A DNA stretch of 64,000 nt from an uncultured Candidatus Saccharibacteria bacterium (GCA_937859515.1 CALMAK010000021.1:1-64000), one strand, 5' to 3'. Shown: positions 17,988 to 25,788, numbered from the stretch's first letter. The notes: generated by a model not told the origin, from the sequence alone. Program-made: numbers and translations.

Positions 17988-19106
17988 TTATTCTGCTGAT
18001 TCTTCAATTGCAGAGAAGAGATCGTCTTCGATATTCTTCTTCGGTTTTGGCTCCGTCTTTTCAGGGACTGCTGTTTCAATATCCAGTTCGTAACCCGTCA
18101 AACGACTCGCAAGACGAACATTCTGCCCAGCGCGACCGATTGCAATTGATTGCTGGTCTTCGGCGACAAACACCTTGGCACGCTTGGCCTCTTCATCAAT
18201 TTCAACCTTAGCAACCTCAGCTGGAGATAGTGCGTTTTTGATGAACTGTACTGGCTCTTCATCGAAAGTAATGATGTCAATCTTTTCTTGATCACCAATT
18301 TCATTCATGACAGCCTGAACACGCGTACCGTGACCACCCACGAAGGTGCCGACCGGATCAACACCAGGTACCGTACTAGCAACCGCCAACTTCGTACGAC
18401 GGCCTGCTTCGCGGGCAATTGCCTTAATCTCAACAGCGCCAGTTTCGATCTCAGGCACTTCCTGGCGGAAAAGATATTCAACAAATGCTTCGTTGCCACG
18501 GCTCAGAATCAGCTGCGGGCCGCGGTTATCACGTTCGATATCCTTGATAAACACCTTGATGCGGCTACCGATACTGTAAAATTCACCTTGAATTTGCTCA
18601 CTTTGTGGAATAATACCCACCGCCTTACCAAGCTCAACACGAACAACGCGTGGCTCGACACGCTGGACAGTACCGTTAACCACCGTGCCAATCTTATCTT
18701 CATACTCAGCCAACACCACCTCACGCTCAGCTTCACGCAAACGCTGCAGAACGACCTGCTTGGCCGTTTGTGCGGCCACACGTCCAAAGCTCTTCACCTC
18801 GTACTTCTCTTCCATAATGTCGCCAACGACAGCGTCCTTCTTTACCTTCTTGGCATCTTCAAGGCTGATCTCAACCGCATCGCTACCAACAATCTCAACA
18901 ACTTCACGTGCGACAAATACATCTGCAGTACCGCTGTTAACATTTAGTTCAGCACGAACCTCTTGGTCGCGCTCGCCATTGTCGCGGCGCCATGCTGCAG
19001 CAATGGCTTGTTCGATAACACTAAGAACCACCTCTTCTGGCAGGTTCTTCTCTTCGGCAATAGTACGAACTGCAAGCGTCAACTGCTTTAAGTTAATCTC
19101 ATCCAT
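17988..19106 (-). CDS. nusA: transcription termination/antitermination protein NusA
   Basis: NusA binds RNA polymerase and nascent RNA to control pausing and termination. The protein has 372 aa: an N-terminal RNAP-binding domain (1-130), an S1 domain (about 135-205, GTVVNGTVQRVEPRVV), and two KH domains (about 205-345, with AIGRAGQNVRLASRLTG). A short acidic tail ends the protein and the extra C-terminal repeats of E. coli NusA are absent, as in Gram-positives. AAAGGA lies 6 bases before ATG. A hairpin at the very 5' end of the mRNA and a TATAAT promoter lie upstream. There are no rimP or infB neighbours, unlike the usual operon. Confidence 0.95.
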   Translation of the reverse strand: MDEINLKQLTLAVRTIAEEKNLPEEVVLSVIEQAIAAAWRRDNGERDQEVRAELNVNSGTADVFVAREVVEIVGSDAVEISLEDAKKVKKDAVVGDIMEEKYEVKSFGRVAAQTAKQVVLQRLREAEREVVLAEYEDKIGTVVNGTVQRVEPRVVRVELGKAVGIIPQSEQIQGEFYSIGSRIKVFIKDIERDNRGPQLILSRGNEAFVEYLFRQEVPEIETGAVEIKAIAREAGRRTKLAVASTVPGVDPVGTFVGGHGTRVQAVMNEIGDQEKIDIITFDEEPVQFIKNALSPAEVAKVEIDEEAKRAKVFVAEDQQSIAIGRAGQNVRLASRLTGYELDIETAVPEKTEPKPKKNIEDDLFSAIEESAE

Positions 19107-19140
19107 AATTATTTCCTTTCTTATAGTCTGTTATGCAAAA

Positions 19141-19161
19141 GTCCGACCTTGGCGGCCGGAC
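19141..19161 (-). promoter_or_regulatory. terminator-like hairpin in the nusA 5' leader
   Basis: On minus-strand RNA, GTCCGGCC pairs with GGTCGGAC (8 bp including one G-U) around a 5-base loop, followed by UUUU. It begins about 5 bases after the predicted start of transcription. It could end the upstream membrane-protein transcript, attenuate nusA, or protect the 5' end. Confidence 0.6.
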
Positions 19162-19172
19162 ATCTTACATAC

Positions 19173-19202
19173 ATTATAACACGTCGCTACTATTCACCGC
19201 AA
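19173..19202 (-). promoter_or_regulatory. nusA promoter
   Basis: On the minus strand TATAAT (19173-19178) is preceded by TTGCGG (19197-19202) at 18-base spacing. It lies between the membrane-protein stop at 19208 and the nusA leader hairpin. Confidence 0.7.
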
Positions 19203-19207
19203 GCGGG

Positions 19208-20146
19208 TTAATAGTCATAGTCGTAACCATCGTAAATATCTTGAAGGCAATCAGAATATGCAGACATATCCTCGGTCTTTTTATATTCATCGTAGCATGT
19301 CGAATATGAGCTATTCGACGAAGAATTTTTACGTTCAGATGAACCAGTATCTGTACGATCGGACGAACCTGAATCATCACGATCTGATGAACTGCTCGAG
19401 TCGCGTGACTCACTGGTCGACGGTGTGTAGCGGCTGCTTTTGCTGTGAGATTTTACAATCACCGCGACAAGGCCAAGCACCAACACAACCGATGTTGCAA
19501 TAAGCAGAACAGTCGCAAGTAACGTGCCGACCCTTTGCTTGCCAACCAGCTTTACCAGATACCATGAGACAAAGACAAAAAGGCCTGTTGAGATAAGCAA
19601 AGGAAGGAAGTCGTATAGATAGGTTGGCCCAACGCTGAGACCCTTCTGAATCGTGAGCAATGGCGTCAAACCAACCGCAACGGTAGTTCCACCAAGAATG
19701 AGCGTCTTAACAATCGCGATTGCCGCACCAGCTTGCGCGATGCCTTTATATTCATCACTCTCCAGGGCGTCATTTGATCGTCGGAAGAGCACCAATGCAA
19801 GACTTGCAAAAAGCACCGCCAAAAGTGATGTGACGACGATCCCTCCATATCCACTCAAATGCGTTACGGCAATACTCGTGAAGAAGTCGTAGTCATGGAG
19901 ACGACCGCCAAATGCCTTGATCGTTCCTGCCAGCGCATCAATGAATAGCCATGCAGATGCAAGCACTGAGAAGATTGCTAATCCAAGCTCCATTGCAGGA
20001 TGCACTGCCTTCTTTGGTGGACGCGGTGCATATACTGGTTGCTGATAATACTGCTGCACAGGTTGCTGTGGCGCTGTCTCAACTGGTACTGGAGCAACGG
20101 GCGTTGGTGCCTCAGTCGCCTGTACCGTCCCTTTAGTTTTTGCCAT
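19208..20146 (-). CDS. polytopic membrane protein with Ser/Asp-rich tail, 312 aa
   Basis: I do not recognise the family. A Pro/Gln/Thr-rich cytoplasmic N-terminus (about 1-50) is followed by about six hydrophobic helices (about 52-235). A strongly hydrophilic tail rich in Ser, Asp, Arg and Thr (SSSSSDRDDSGSSDRTD) follows, ending with two cysteines and acidic/Tyr residues. The tail resembles surface linkers. The start at 20144-20146 has GAGGAGGT 5 bases upstream and a TACAAT promoter at about 20171-20176; the longer frame to 20173 would cross that promoter. No operon partner is evident, since nusA downstream has its own promoter. Confidence 0.75.
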   Translation of the reverse strand: MAKTKGTVQATEAPTPVAPVPVETAPQQPVQQYYQQPVYAPRPPKKAVHPAMELGLAIFSVLASAWLFIDALAGTIKAFGGRLHDYDFFTSIAVTHLSGYGGIVVTSLLAVLFASLALVLFRRSNDALESDEYKGIAQAGAAIAIVKTLILGGTTVAVGLTPLLTIQKGLSVGPTYLYDFLPLLISTGLFVFVSWYLVKLVGKQRVGTLLATVLLIATSVVLVLGLVAVIVKSHSKSSRYTPSTSESRDSSSSSDRDDSGSSDRTDTGSSERKNSSSNSSYSTCYDEYKKTEDMSAYSDCLQDIYDGYDYDY

Positions 20147-20169
20147 ATTTACCTCCTCGTTAGTTATTG

Positions 20170-20889
20170 TCATTGTATCATATCAACGTGGTCAATAGGA
20201 CTTGTTTGATTTGGACACGCACGCAATACACGAAGTATCGCTTCCTTTTCGGCAGGTGTCACCCATAGTGTATATTTTTTCTTTACGACAATCTGTCGTG
20301 CAACATATTGACAGCGGAATGATTTATTCGACGGCAACCATGAAGCCGCATCACTGTCGGATTTTTGCTGATTCGCCGCACCATCGACAGCCAAAAGATT
20401 AAGTGGGTCATTTGCAAGCGCAACCCGCTGGATATCCGTCAAACCTTGGGCACCCGTCTGCCACGCGTTGCTGAGTGCCACGACATGATCAATCTGCACT
20501 GACTGGCTTGTCTGAGGTCCGCGCACAAACTCGATCACCGTGTCCGTATATGGGTCATGCAATACACCTGAAACTACCCGACAGTTTTCATCAGTTACCG
20601 CATTCGTCATGTCTCGATATAATATCGTGTTTCTTGTATCACACCCCGAATTATTTGACCAACCATTACCAAATTGCGTCCTAGCATACCCCGTTTTCGG
20701 TGCTCGGCCTTTTACTTCCAGTGTCTCAAGAATGTGAGTAGCGTTATCTGTAGTCGTCTGTACCCCCTGGATACCAGCCGGCTCTATCGGTGCTTGCTGC
20801 CACAAATCGGGTGAACCCGCAATCACAGCACCAAAAATTACTAATGATACAATGACGGTAATGAGACGCCTACGGCGAAGTTTTTTCAT
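20170..20889 (-). CDS. secreted HNH family nuclease (DUF1524-like)
   Basis: This 239-aa protein has a basic N-terminus and one hydrophobic signal/anchor helix (residues 8-25), then an extracytoplasmic nuclease domain. The block IDHVVALSNAWQTGA carries the catalytic DH of the HNH/beta-beta-alpha-metal site, and NDPLNLLAVDGAANQQKSD carries the conserved Asn and Lys. Secreted DUF1524-type HNH nucleases are known from Actinobacteria and CPR and probably degrade external DNA for nucleotide salvage (role inferred). The mRNA should be leaderless: the -10 TATACT lies 6 bases before ATG inside a palindrome shared with pepN. It is transcribed divergently from pepN. Confidence 0.87.
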   Translation of the reverse strand: MKKLRRRRLITVIVSLVIFGAVIAGSPDLWQQAPIEPAGIQGVQTTTDNATHILETLEVKGRAPKTGYARTQFGNGWSNNSGCDTRNTILYRDMTNAVTDENCRVVSGVLHDPYTDTVIEFVRGPQTSQSVQIDHVVALSNAWQTGAQGLTDIQRVALANDPLNLLAVDGAANQQKSDSDAASWLPSNKSFRCQYVARQIVVKKKYTLWVTPAEKEAILRVLRACPNQTSPIDHVDMIQ

Positions 20890-20893
20890 ACAT

Positions 20894-20905
20894 CTAGTAT
20901 ACTAG
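20894..20905. promoter_or_regulatory. palindromic bidirectional -10 (CTAGTATACTAG) for the HNH gene and pepN
   Basis: The 12-base perfect palindrome contains TATACT on both strands (plus 20898-20903, minus 20896-20901). The divergent ATGs lie 8 bases (plus) and 6 bases (minus) away. A single -10 region should therefore fire in both directions and give two leaderless mRNAs. Confidence 0.8.
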
Positions 20906-20911
20906 AAGGAT

Positions 20912-23440
20912 ATGACTAATGTATCTCGCCTCATCAACACCTTTACACCAACTCACTATGATCTCTCTCTAACGATTGATCGCGAAAATCGCGCGTTTCG
21001 TGGCGTTGCGACTATTAACGGTTCACTAGTGAGAGATAGCAGCTACATCCCCCTCCACACCCAAGAACTCACCGTCACGAACACCCTTATTGACGGTAAG
21101 GCTGCTCAATTTACGATTGAAAAGGGCGGTGAGTTGCGCGTCAGCCAACCCTCGCTTGCCACAGGTGAGCACATCACGGTCATCGAGTTTGAAGGCATGA
21201 TTACTGACGCCATGCATGGCATGTATCCTTGCTATTTCGAGCATGATGGCACAAAAAAGGAGCTGATTGCGACGCAGTTTGAAAGTCACCACGCCCGCGA
21301 AGTCTTTCCTTGTGTTGACGAACCTGAAGCAAAAGCCACGTTTGACGTCACATTGACAACCGATCAAGGCATCGAAGTCCTCGGTAATATGCCGATTGAT
21401 TGGCAGCGCACCGAGAATAACCAATTAGTTACTGCATTCCAGACAACGCCCCGCATGAGTACCTATCTACTGGCATGGGTAGTTGGTGAAATGCACCGAA
21501 AAACAGCAAAAACCAAAAATGATGTCGAAGTTAGTGTCTGGGCGACGCCCGCACAACCTGCCGCGGCACTTGATTTCCCATTGGAAGTTGCCGTTCGCGC
21601 CATTGAATTTTACGAAGAATATTACGGCGTCGCCTATCCACTACCAAAAGCCGATCACGTTGCCCTCCCCGACTTTTCATCTGGTGCCATGGAAAACTGG
21701 GGATTAATCACCTATCGAGAGATTGCCCTGCTGGCTGATCCTGCAACCACCAGTGTCAGTAACCGCCAATACGTTGCAACAGTGATCGCACACGAACTGG
21801 CGCACCAATGGTTCGGCAACCTCGTTACCATGAAATGGTGGAATAATTTATGGCTGAACGAAAGTTTTGCCAATATGATGGAATATGTCGCCGTTGACGC
21901 ACTCTACCCACAATGGAATATCTGGCTCGATCAAGCATCAAATGAAAATGTCATGGCACTACGCCGTGATGCAATAGATGGCGTACAAGCCGTGCAGGTT
22001 GATGTTAATCATCCTGATGAAATTAGTACATTGTTTGATGGCGCGATTGTGTATGCCAAAGGTGGACGATTGTTGCGTATGCTGCAATCATACGTCGGCG
22101 AAGAAGCGTTCCGTAAGGGCCTGACTGATTACTTTACAAAGTTTGCCTACCAGAACACCGAGGGCAATGACCTGTGGGATGCCATTTCGCACGCTAGCGG
22201 TAAAGACATTACAGGACTCATGAATACGTGGATCTCACAATCAGGCTATCCAATCGTCCACGTCAGTCGTGACAGTGACTCCATTACGCTGCGTCAAGAA
22301 CAGTTCTTTATCGGCGACCATGAACCATCCGATAAACTGTGGCCAATCCCCCTGGCTTCAACATCCACTGATATTCCAGAACTCATGAATACACGTGAAG
22401 TTACTGTACCTGCTATGAACACCTCAACCCTATTAATGAACCACGATGCAACGACACACTATCTACCGCATTACAATCAAACTTTAACCGATGAATTACT
22501 GATTGCAATTCGTGCGGGCGACGTCAGTGAAATTGATCGCTTGTCATACCTCAACGATGTCATTTTATTGGCACGCGCCGGTGTTATGACCACTGCCGAA
22601 CTGCTGCCGATCATCAAGGCTTTTGCAAATGAAACAAGTGAGCCAGTCTGGGGACTCATTGCTATGACACTGGCTGAACTGCGCAAATTCGTCGAGGACA
22701 GTAAGGAAGCCGAGACAGCCCTTCGCATCCTCTCTGCAAATGTCGCCCGCGCGCAGTATCAGCGACTTGGTTGGAAGCAGCAACCAGGCGAGCCCGAAGG
22801 TGACACAAAACTCCGCGGTCTCGTTATTAGCCTCATGATCTACGGCGAGGACACTGATGCACTACGCATCGCCAAAGACCTATACGATAACTCACCTATT
22901 GAATCCCTTGACCCCGAGCTGCGATCAGTCATTTTATCAAGTGTTGTTCGTCATGATCAGACTGGTCAGATTGTTAATGATCTGCTGAAGCTCTATACCT
23001 CAACCCAAAATGCAGAACTGGCGCTCGATATCTGCAGCGGCATCACCTCAACGCGAGACGCCACGAAGATAGACCTACTGCTCGAATCAATCAAGAATTC
23101 CGATATTGTCCGTCCCCAGGACGTGGCAAGGTGGTTTGTGTACCTCATTCGCGGACGCGACGCTCGTGCCAAAACATGGCAGTGGCTACAAGATAACTGG
23201 GGCTGGATCGAAACAACATTCGGTGGAGATAAAAGCTATGACGATTATCCACGCTATGCCGCCACTGGCCTCATGACCGAGCGGCAATTGGCCGAATACA
23301 TCGAATTCTTTACACCGAAACAAACAATCCCCGCCCTTTCGCGCGTTATTTCACTAGGTATTACCGAGATTTCTGCACGCGTTGACGTAATCAAGCGAGA
23401 CAAAGACGGCGTTATTACTGCACTCGTCTCTAAAGCGTAA
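20912..23440 (+). CDS. pepN: aminopeptidase N (M1 family)
   Basis: This zinc aminopeptidase removes N-terminal residues from peptides, a likely amino-acid salvage route in an organism without biosynthesis. The protein has 842 aa: an N-terminal saddle domain, the exopeptidase motif GAMENWG (about residue 256), and the zinc site HELAHQWFGN (about 291-300) with the downstream Glu in WLNESFANMMEY. A helical ERAP1-like C-terminal domain follows. No signal peptide is seen, so it should be cytoplasmic. The start at 20912 follows TATACT by 8 bases, with AGAAGGA overlapping. The following gene is coupled (TAATATG). Confidence 0.95.
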   Translation: MTNVSRLINTFTPTHYDLSLTIDRENRAFRGVATINGSLVRDSSYIPLHTQELTVTNTLIDGKAAQFTIEKGGELRVSQPSLATGEHITVIEFEGMITDAMHGMYPCYFEHDGTKKELIATQFESHHAREVFPCVDEPEAKATFDVTLTTDQGIEVLGNMPIDWQRTENNQLVTAFQTTPRMSTYLLAWVVGEMHRKTAKTKNDVEVSVWATPAQPAAALDFPLEVAVRAIEFYEEYYGVAYPLPKADHVALPDFSSGAMENWGLITYREIALLADPATTSVSNRQYVATVIAHELAHQWFGNLVTMKWWNNLWLNESFANMMEYVAVDALYPQWNIWLDQASNENVMALRRDAIDGVQAVQVDVNHPDEISTLFDGAIVYAKGGRLLRMLQSYVGEEAFRKGLTDYFTKFAYQNTEGNDLWDAISHASGKDITGLMNTWISQSGYPIVHVSRDSDSITLRQEQFFIGDHEPSDKLWPIPLASTSTDIPELMNTREVTVPAMNTSTLLMNHDATTHYLPHYNQTLTDELLIAIRAGDVSEIDRLSYLNDVILLARAGVMTTAELLPIIKAFANETSEPVWGLIAMTLAELRKFVEDSKEAETALRILSANVARAQYQRLGWKQQPGEPEGDTKLRGLVISLMIYGEDTDALRIAKDLYDNSPIESLDPELRSVILSSVVRHDQTGQIVNDLLKLYTSTQNAELALDICSGITSTRDATKIDLLLESIKNSDIVRPQDVARWFVYLIRGRDARAKTWQWLQDNWGWIETTFGGDKSYDDYPRYAATGLMTERQLAEYIEFFTPKQTIPALSRVISLGITEISARVDVIKRDKDGVITALVSKA

Positions 23441-23441
23441 T

Positions 23442-23981
23442 ATGGCACTTTATCCACCCGAGCTCATCAATATCCTCAAAAATGGAGAAATTGCCATTAT
23501 TCGGACGGATACAATTTATGGCATTGTTGGTCGCGCCAACAATCAGGCAACGGTCGAACGTATCTTCCATATCAAAGGTCGTGCGCCAGAAAAGTCTCCG
23601 ATTATCCTAATTAGCGACCCATCAGAGATGCTCGACACCTACGATATACCTACGCTAAGAGCACTACAATCATATTGGCCGGGGCCGAATAGCATCATCC
23701 TCCCTAGCGAAAATGGACCAGCCTGGATCACGCGGGGCAATAAATCAATTGCTTATCGCTTGCCATCAGACACCGCACTGCAGGCGCTCATTCGTGAAGT
23801 TGGCCCGCTGGCGGCACCCAGTGCCAACCCAGAAGGCCTGCCACCCGCGGAGACAATTGAGCAAGCAAAGCAGTATTTTGGCGACGCTGTTGATTATTAC
23901 CATGACGGCGGAATCATCAACAACCTCGCACCATCCTCATTATTCCGTTATGACAACGACGCCTTCGTGCAATTACGATAA
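23442..23981 (+). CDS. Sua5/YciO/YrdC family threonylcarbamoyl-AMP synthase
   Basis: TsaC-type enzymes make threonylcarbamoyl-AMP from threonine, bicarbonate and ATP for the t6A37 modification of ANN-decoding tRNAs. The protein has 179 aa, the short TsaC form without the Sua5 C-terminal domain. Visible motifs are the N-terminal IIRTDTIYGIVGRA, KGRAPEKSPIILISD and GPLAAPSANPEG. The ATG follows the pepN stop after one base, so it is translationally coupled to pepN. A two-way terminator follows. The YciO side branch of this family cannot be excluded. Confidence 0.88.
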   Translation: MALYPPELINILKNGEIAIIRTDTIYGIVGRANNQATVERIFHIKGRAPEKSPIILISDPSEMLDTYDIPTLRALQSYWPGPNSIILPSENGPAWITRGNKSIAYRLPSDTALQALIREVGPLAAPSANPEGLPPAETIEQAKQYFGDAVDYYHDGGIINNLAPSSLFRYDNDAFVQLR

Positions 23982-23984
23982 AAA

Positions 23985-24009
23985 GAACTCCCTTTCAGGG
24001 AGCTATTGT
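23985..24009. terminator. bidirectional terminator between tsaC-like gene and GC-rich cassette
   Basis: CTCCC (23988-23992) pairs with GGGAG (23998-24002). On the minus strand the stem is followed by TTCTTTTT, a good terminator for the cassette transcript. The plus direction has a weaker U tract. Confidence 0.75.
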
Positions 24010-24021
24010 ATTCATTGAATG

Positions 24022-24037
24022 TAACAAGCTACAGAGA
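24022..24037 (+). repeat. left 16-bp inverted repeat of GC-rich cassette
   Basis: TAACAAGCTACAGAGA is the exact reverse complement of 24643-24658. The pair encloses the GC-rich gene with its leader and trailer, 637 bases from outer edge to outer edge. Confidence 0.95.
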
Positions 24038-24048
24038 GTGACCGGGCA

Positions 24049-24093
24049 TTCGCCCGCAGCAGAGCCTCAATGGATGAGGGTGCTGCGGGCGAA
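24049..24093 (-). terminator. strong GC hairpin after the cassette gene
   Basis: A 13-bp perfect stem (TTCGCCCGCAGCA at 24049-24061 with its complement at 24081-24093) has a second inner stem CCTCA/TGAGG. It follows the cassette gene stop by 9 bases. There is no U-run after it, so it is more likely a 3' stabilising structure than the terminator itself. Confidence 0.7.
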
Positions 24094-24102
24094 GCCGCAT
24101 GG

Positions 24103-24528
24103 TCAGCCGCGCGCCATCATGCTGGGGAACCCGGCCATGATGCCGCTGCCGTCGCCGAAGCCCGCCGGCATGAAGTCACCGGTGGCGGTGGCATCGGAGG
24201 CGCCACCGAACAGGGTCTCGAACAGCGGACCGAACTGAGCCGCCATGCGCTCGCCGGCCATCCGGCCAGCCTCCTGCATGAGCTCGTTGATCTGGGTCCG
24301 GATCTGCGCGATGGACAGATCGTAGTTGGCGATGTCGAGCTGCGCGTGCGCGAGGTTGCGCTTCAGGCGCGCCATCTCGACGAGGTCGCCATCGTCGGTC
24401 TTCGTCAGGTCGCAGATGCGGCCGTTCAGCGCGATGATGCGCTTCTCGACGCCGAGGATCAGCCCTTCGATGCCGTGGATCGCGATCTCCTTGTTGATGA
24501 TCTGGATCTTCAGGTCGGTGTTGCACAT
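24103..24528 (-). CDS. GC-rich orphan gene, coiled-coil protein of 141 aa
   Basis: I do not recognise this protein. It begins MCNTDLKIQIINKEIAIHGI and is mostly charged amphipathic helix (about residues 3-95). It ends in a flexible Gly/Met/Ala-rich tail (GFGDGSGIMAGFPSMMARG). There is no signal peptide or membrane helix. The start at 24526-24528 has GAAAGG 8 bases upstream; the frame extends further 5' but into the structured leader. Codon use is alien to the neighbours: every Ile codon is ATC, and 42 of 60 bases at 24241-24300 are G or C. The opposite strand is also open, but promoter, ribosome-binding site and terminator all favour the minus strand. It was possibly acquired from a GC-rich host. 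Confidence 0.75.
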   Translation of the reverse strand: MCNTDLKIQIINKEIAIHGIEGLILGVEKRIIALNGRICDLTKTDDGDLVEMARLKRNLAHAQLDIANYDLSIAQIRTQINELMQEAGRMAGERMAAQFGPLFETLFGGASDATATGDFMPAGFGDGSGIMAGFPSMMARG

Positions 24529-24679
24529 AGTGGCAACCTTTCTCCTTAGTCGGATGTGTCGAGCGGTCGCTCGGTGTGGCACACCCTAAAAGGGCACTCG
24601 GCACAACTTTTCGCTGTCATGCATACTGCCCCTTCAGGGTGTTCTCTGTAGCTTGTTAAGGGAGTGCTTTTGCACTCAT
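24529..24679 (-). promoter_or_regulatory. structured 5' leader of the GC-rich cassette
   Basis: The predicted mRNA starts near 24679 with the hairpin GAGTGC-AAAA-GCACTC, then carries the inverted repeat (24643-24658). Next come a long helix (ACACCCT..GGGCA with TGCCC..AGGGTGT) and the small hairpin CGAGCG/CGCTCG, then AAGGAGAAAGG before ATG. Such a long structured leader is exceptional in this mostly leaderless window. Confidence 0.65.
24643..24658 (-). repeat. right 16-bp inverted repeat of GC-rich cassette
   Basis: TCTCTGTAGCTTGTTA is the exact reverse complement of 24022-24037. It lies in the 5' leader, so the 5' and 3' ends of the mRNA could pair over 16 bp. Confidence 0.95.
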
Positions 24680-24685
24680 AGTTTA

Positions 24686-24713
24686 ATTATATCATTTATA
24701 TGTAATTAAGTCA
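24686..24713 (-). promoter_or_regulatory. consensus promoter TTGACT-17-TATAAT of GC-rich cassette
   Basis: On the minus strand TTGACT (24708-24713) and TATAAT (24686-24691) are 17 bases apart. The promoter begins 3 bases from the stop of the upstream RNase HII-YraN gene. The same -35 and -10 hexamers and spacing drive the second GC-rich gene at 49.5 kb. Confidence 0.85.
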
Positions 24714-24716
24714 ATA

Positions 24717-25769
24717 TTATTCTATTATTTTTATCCATCCTTCCAGTGCGAAATGCTTTCCTGTTACTGCTGCTGCCGCTAGTACCACACTACCGCCACC
24801 CAAGTGTCCCGACAAATATAATTCAACCGCGAATCTCATCTGACGCTGTTTTTTAGGAGTAATCGCCGTCAAACCATCACCATATTTGGCATTTTTACGA
24901 TATTTTACCTCCGTAAAATATATCGTATCGTCCTTTCGTGACACGATATCAATCTCGCAAAACTTCGTCCGCCAATTGCGTTCGATAACTTCGTGACCCT
25001 CGCCTCGTAGATACTCTGCAACAACATTTTCCGCCTTGTCACCAATAGATTTCGTCGTCGTGGCAGAGCCGTCTGCCGACGACACCTTTTTTGAGATCCT
25101 GCCCCTTTTAGGCTGAGCCGTGCGAGATTCCCGAGATTTATCTCGAGATTCTCGTGCGCTCACCGGGATCTCAGAAAAGCGTGTGTCGGCAGACGGCGAA
25201 CGTATAGTGGTATACTTCTGTAGCGGCGCAAAACTCAGCCGATGCTCGCCTATTACGCCGTGCTTCTCGATTGCCTCGCGATGCCTTGCTACACCATAAC
25301 CTGCGTGCGAACCGAATCCATACGTTGGATATTTCTCACCTAATTTCGTCATGTATCTATCTCGCTCGACCTTAGCGATAATCGACGCCGCACTGACGCT
25401 TGGTATCAGTAAATCTGCCTTTGGCATGGTCTGTACATATCTTCCCTTGCCTGTATCTATGAGAAAGTTAACCGTTCCATCTATAATAATCTCGCTATAC
25501 GGCACCGTAACCTGCTGTACCGCACGTCGCGAGGCCAACCGTAAGGCGGCACTCATACCAATCTCATCCAGCTCGCGTGCGCTCACCCAGCCACTGGCGT
25601 ATGCAACTGCCTTATTAGTAATTTCACTATACAGTGCCTCACGTTTTTTCTTGCTGAGTTTTTTACTATCCGTCAACCCCTCAATCTGGACGCCGCCTAG
25701 CACAACGGCACCAACCACCAACGGCCCTGCCCAGGGCCCACGACCCGCTTCATCTATTCCAAGAATCAT
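24717..25769 (-). CDS. rnhB: RNase HII fused to YraN (UPF0102) nuclease-like domain
   Basis: The N-terminal part (residues 1 to about 190) is ribonuclease HII, which removes ribonucleotides from DNA. It shows the catalytic start GIDEAGRGPWAGP and the blocks IIDGTVNF, KADLLIPSVSAASIIAKVERD and YGFGSHAGYGV. After a basic Ser/Arg/Lys linker (about 190-240), the C-terminal part (about 245-350) is a YraN/UPF0102 domain of the endonuclease-like fold (GDKAENVVAEYLRGEGHEVI, CEIDIVSRKDDTIYFTEVKY). rnhB and yraN are adjacent genes in many bacteria; here they form one 350-aa frame. The start at 25767-25769 lies 6 bases after TACAAT (leaderless). A 13-bp inverted repeat bounds the linker DNA. Confidence 0.92.
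   Translation of the reverse strand: MILGIDEAGRGPWAGPLVVGAVVLGGVQIEGLTDSKKLSKKKREALYSEITNKAVAYASGWVSARELDEIGMSAALRLASRRAVQQVTVPYSEIIIDGTVNFLIDTGKGRYVQTMPKADLLIPSVSAASIIAKVERDRYMTKLGEKYPTYGFGSHAGYGVARHREAIEKHGVIGEHRLSFAPLQKYTTIRSPSADTRFSEIPVSARESRDKSRESRTAQPKRGRISKKVSSADGSATTTKSIGDKAENVVAEYLRGEGHEVIERNWRTKFCEIDIVSRKDDTIYFTEVKYRKNAKYGDGLTAITPKKQRQMRFAVELYLSGHLGGGSVVLAAAAVTGKHFALEGWIKIIE
25068..25197. repeat. inverted-repeat-bounded segment encoding the RnhB-YraN linker
   Basis: GCCGTCTGCCGAC (25068-25080) and its exact reverse complement (25185-25197) bracket 104 bases that encode the low-complexity linker. Inside are further CGAGATT-type inverted motifs. It looks like a small in-frame inserted element, although only one copy is visible here. 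Confidence 0.6.
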
Positions 25770-25788
25770 ATCCTTATTGTACACAAAA

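Noticed and set aside
19314-19420. Tandem repeat in the Ser/Asp-rich tail of the 312-aa membrane protein
   Set aside because: The codons are low-complexity and imperfect with no fixed repeat unit. It is ordinary compositional bias.
24070-24549. A 159-codon plus-strand frame through the GC-rich cassette
   Set aside because: It is the antisense shadow of the minus-strand gene, common in GC-rich DNA. The consensus promoter, ribosome-binding site and U-tailed terminator all serve the minus strand.
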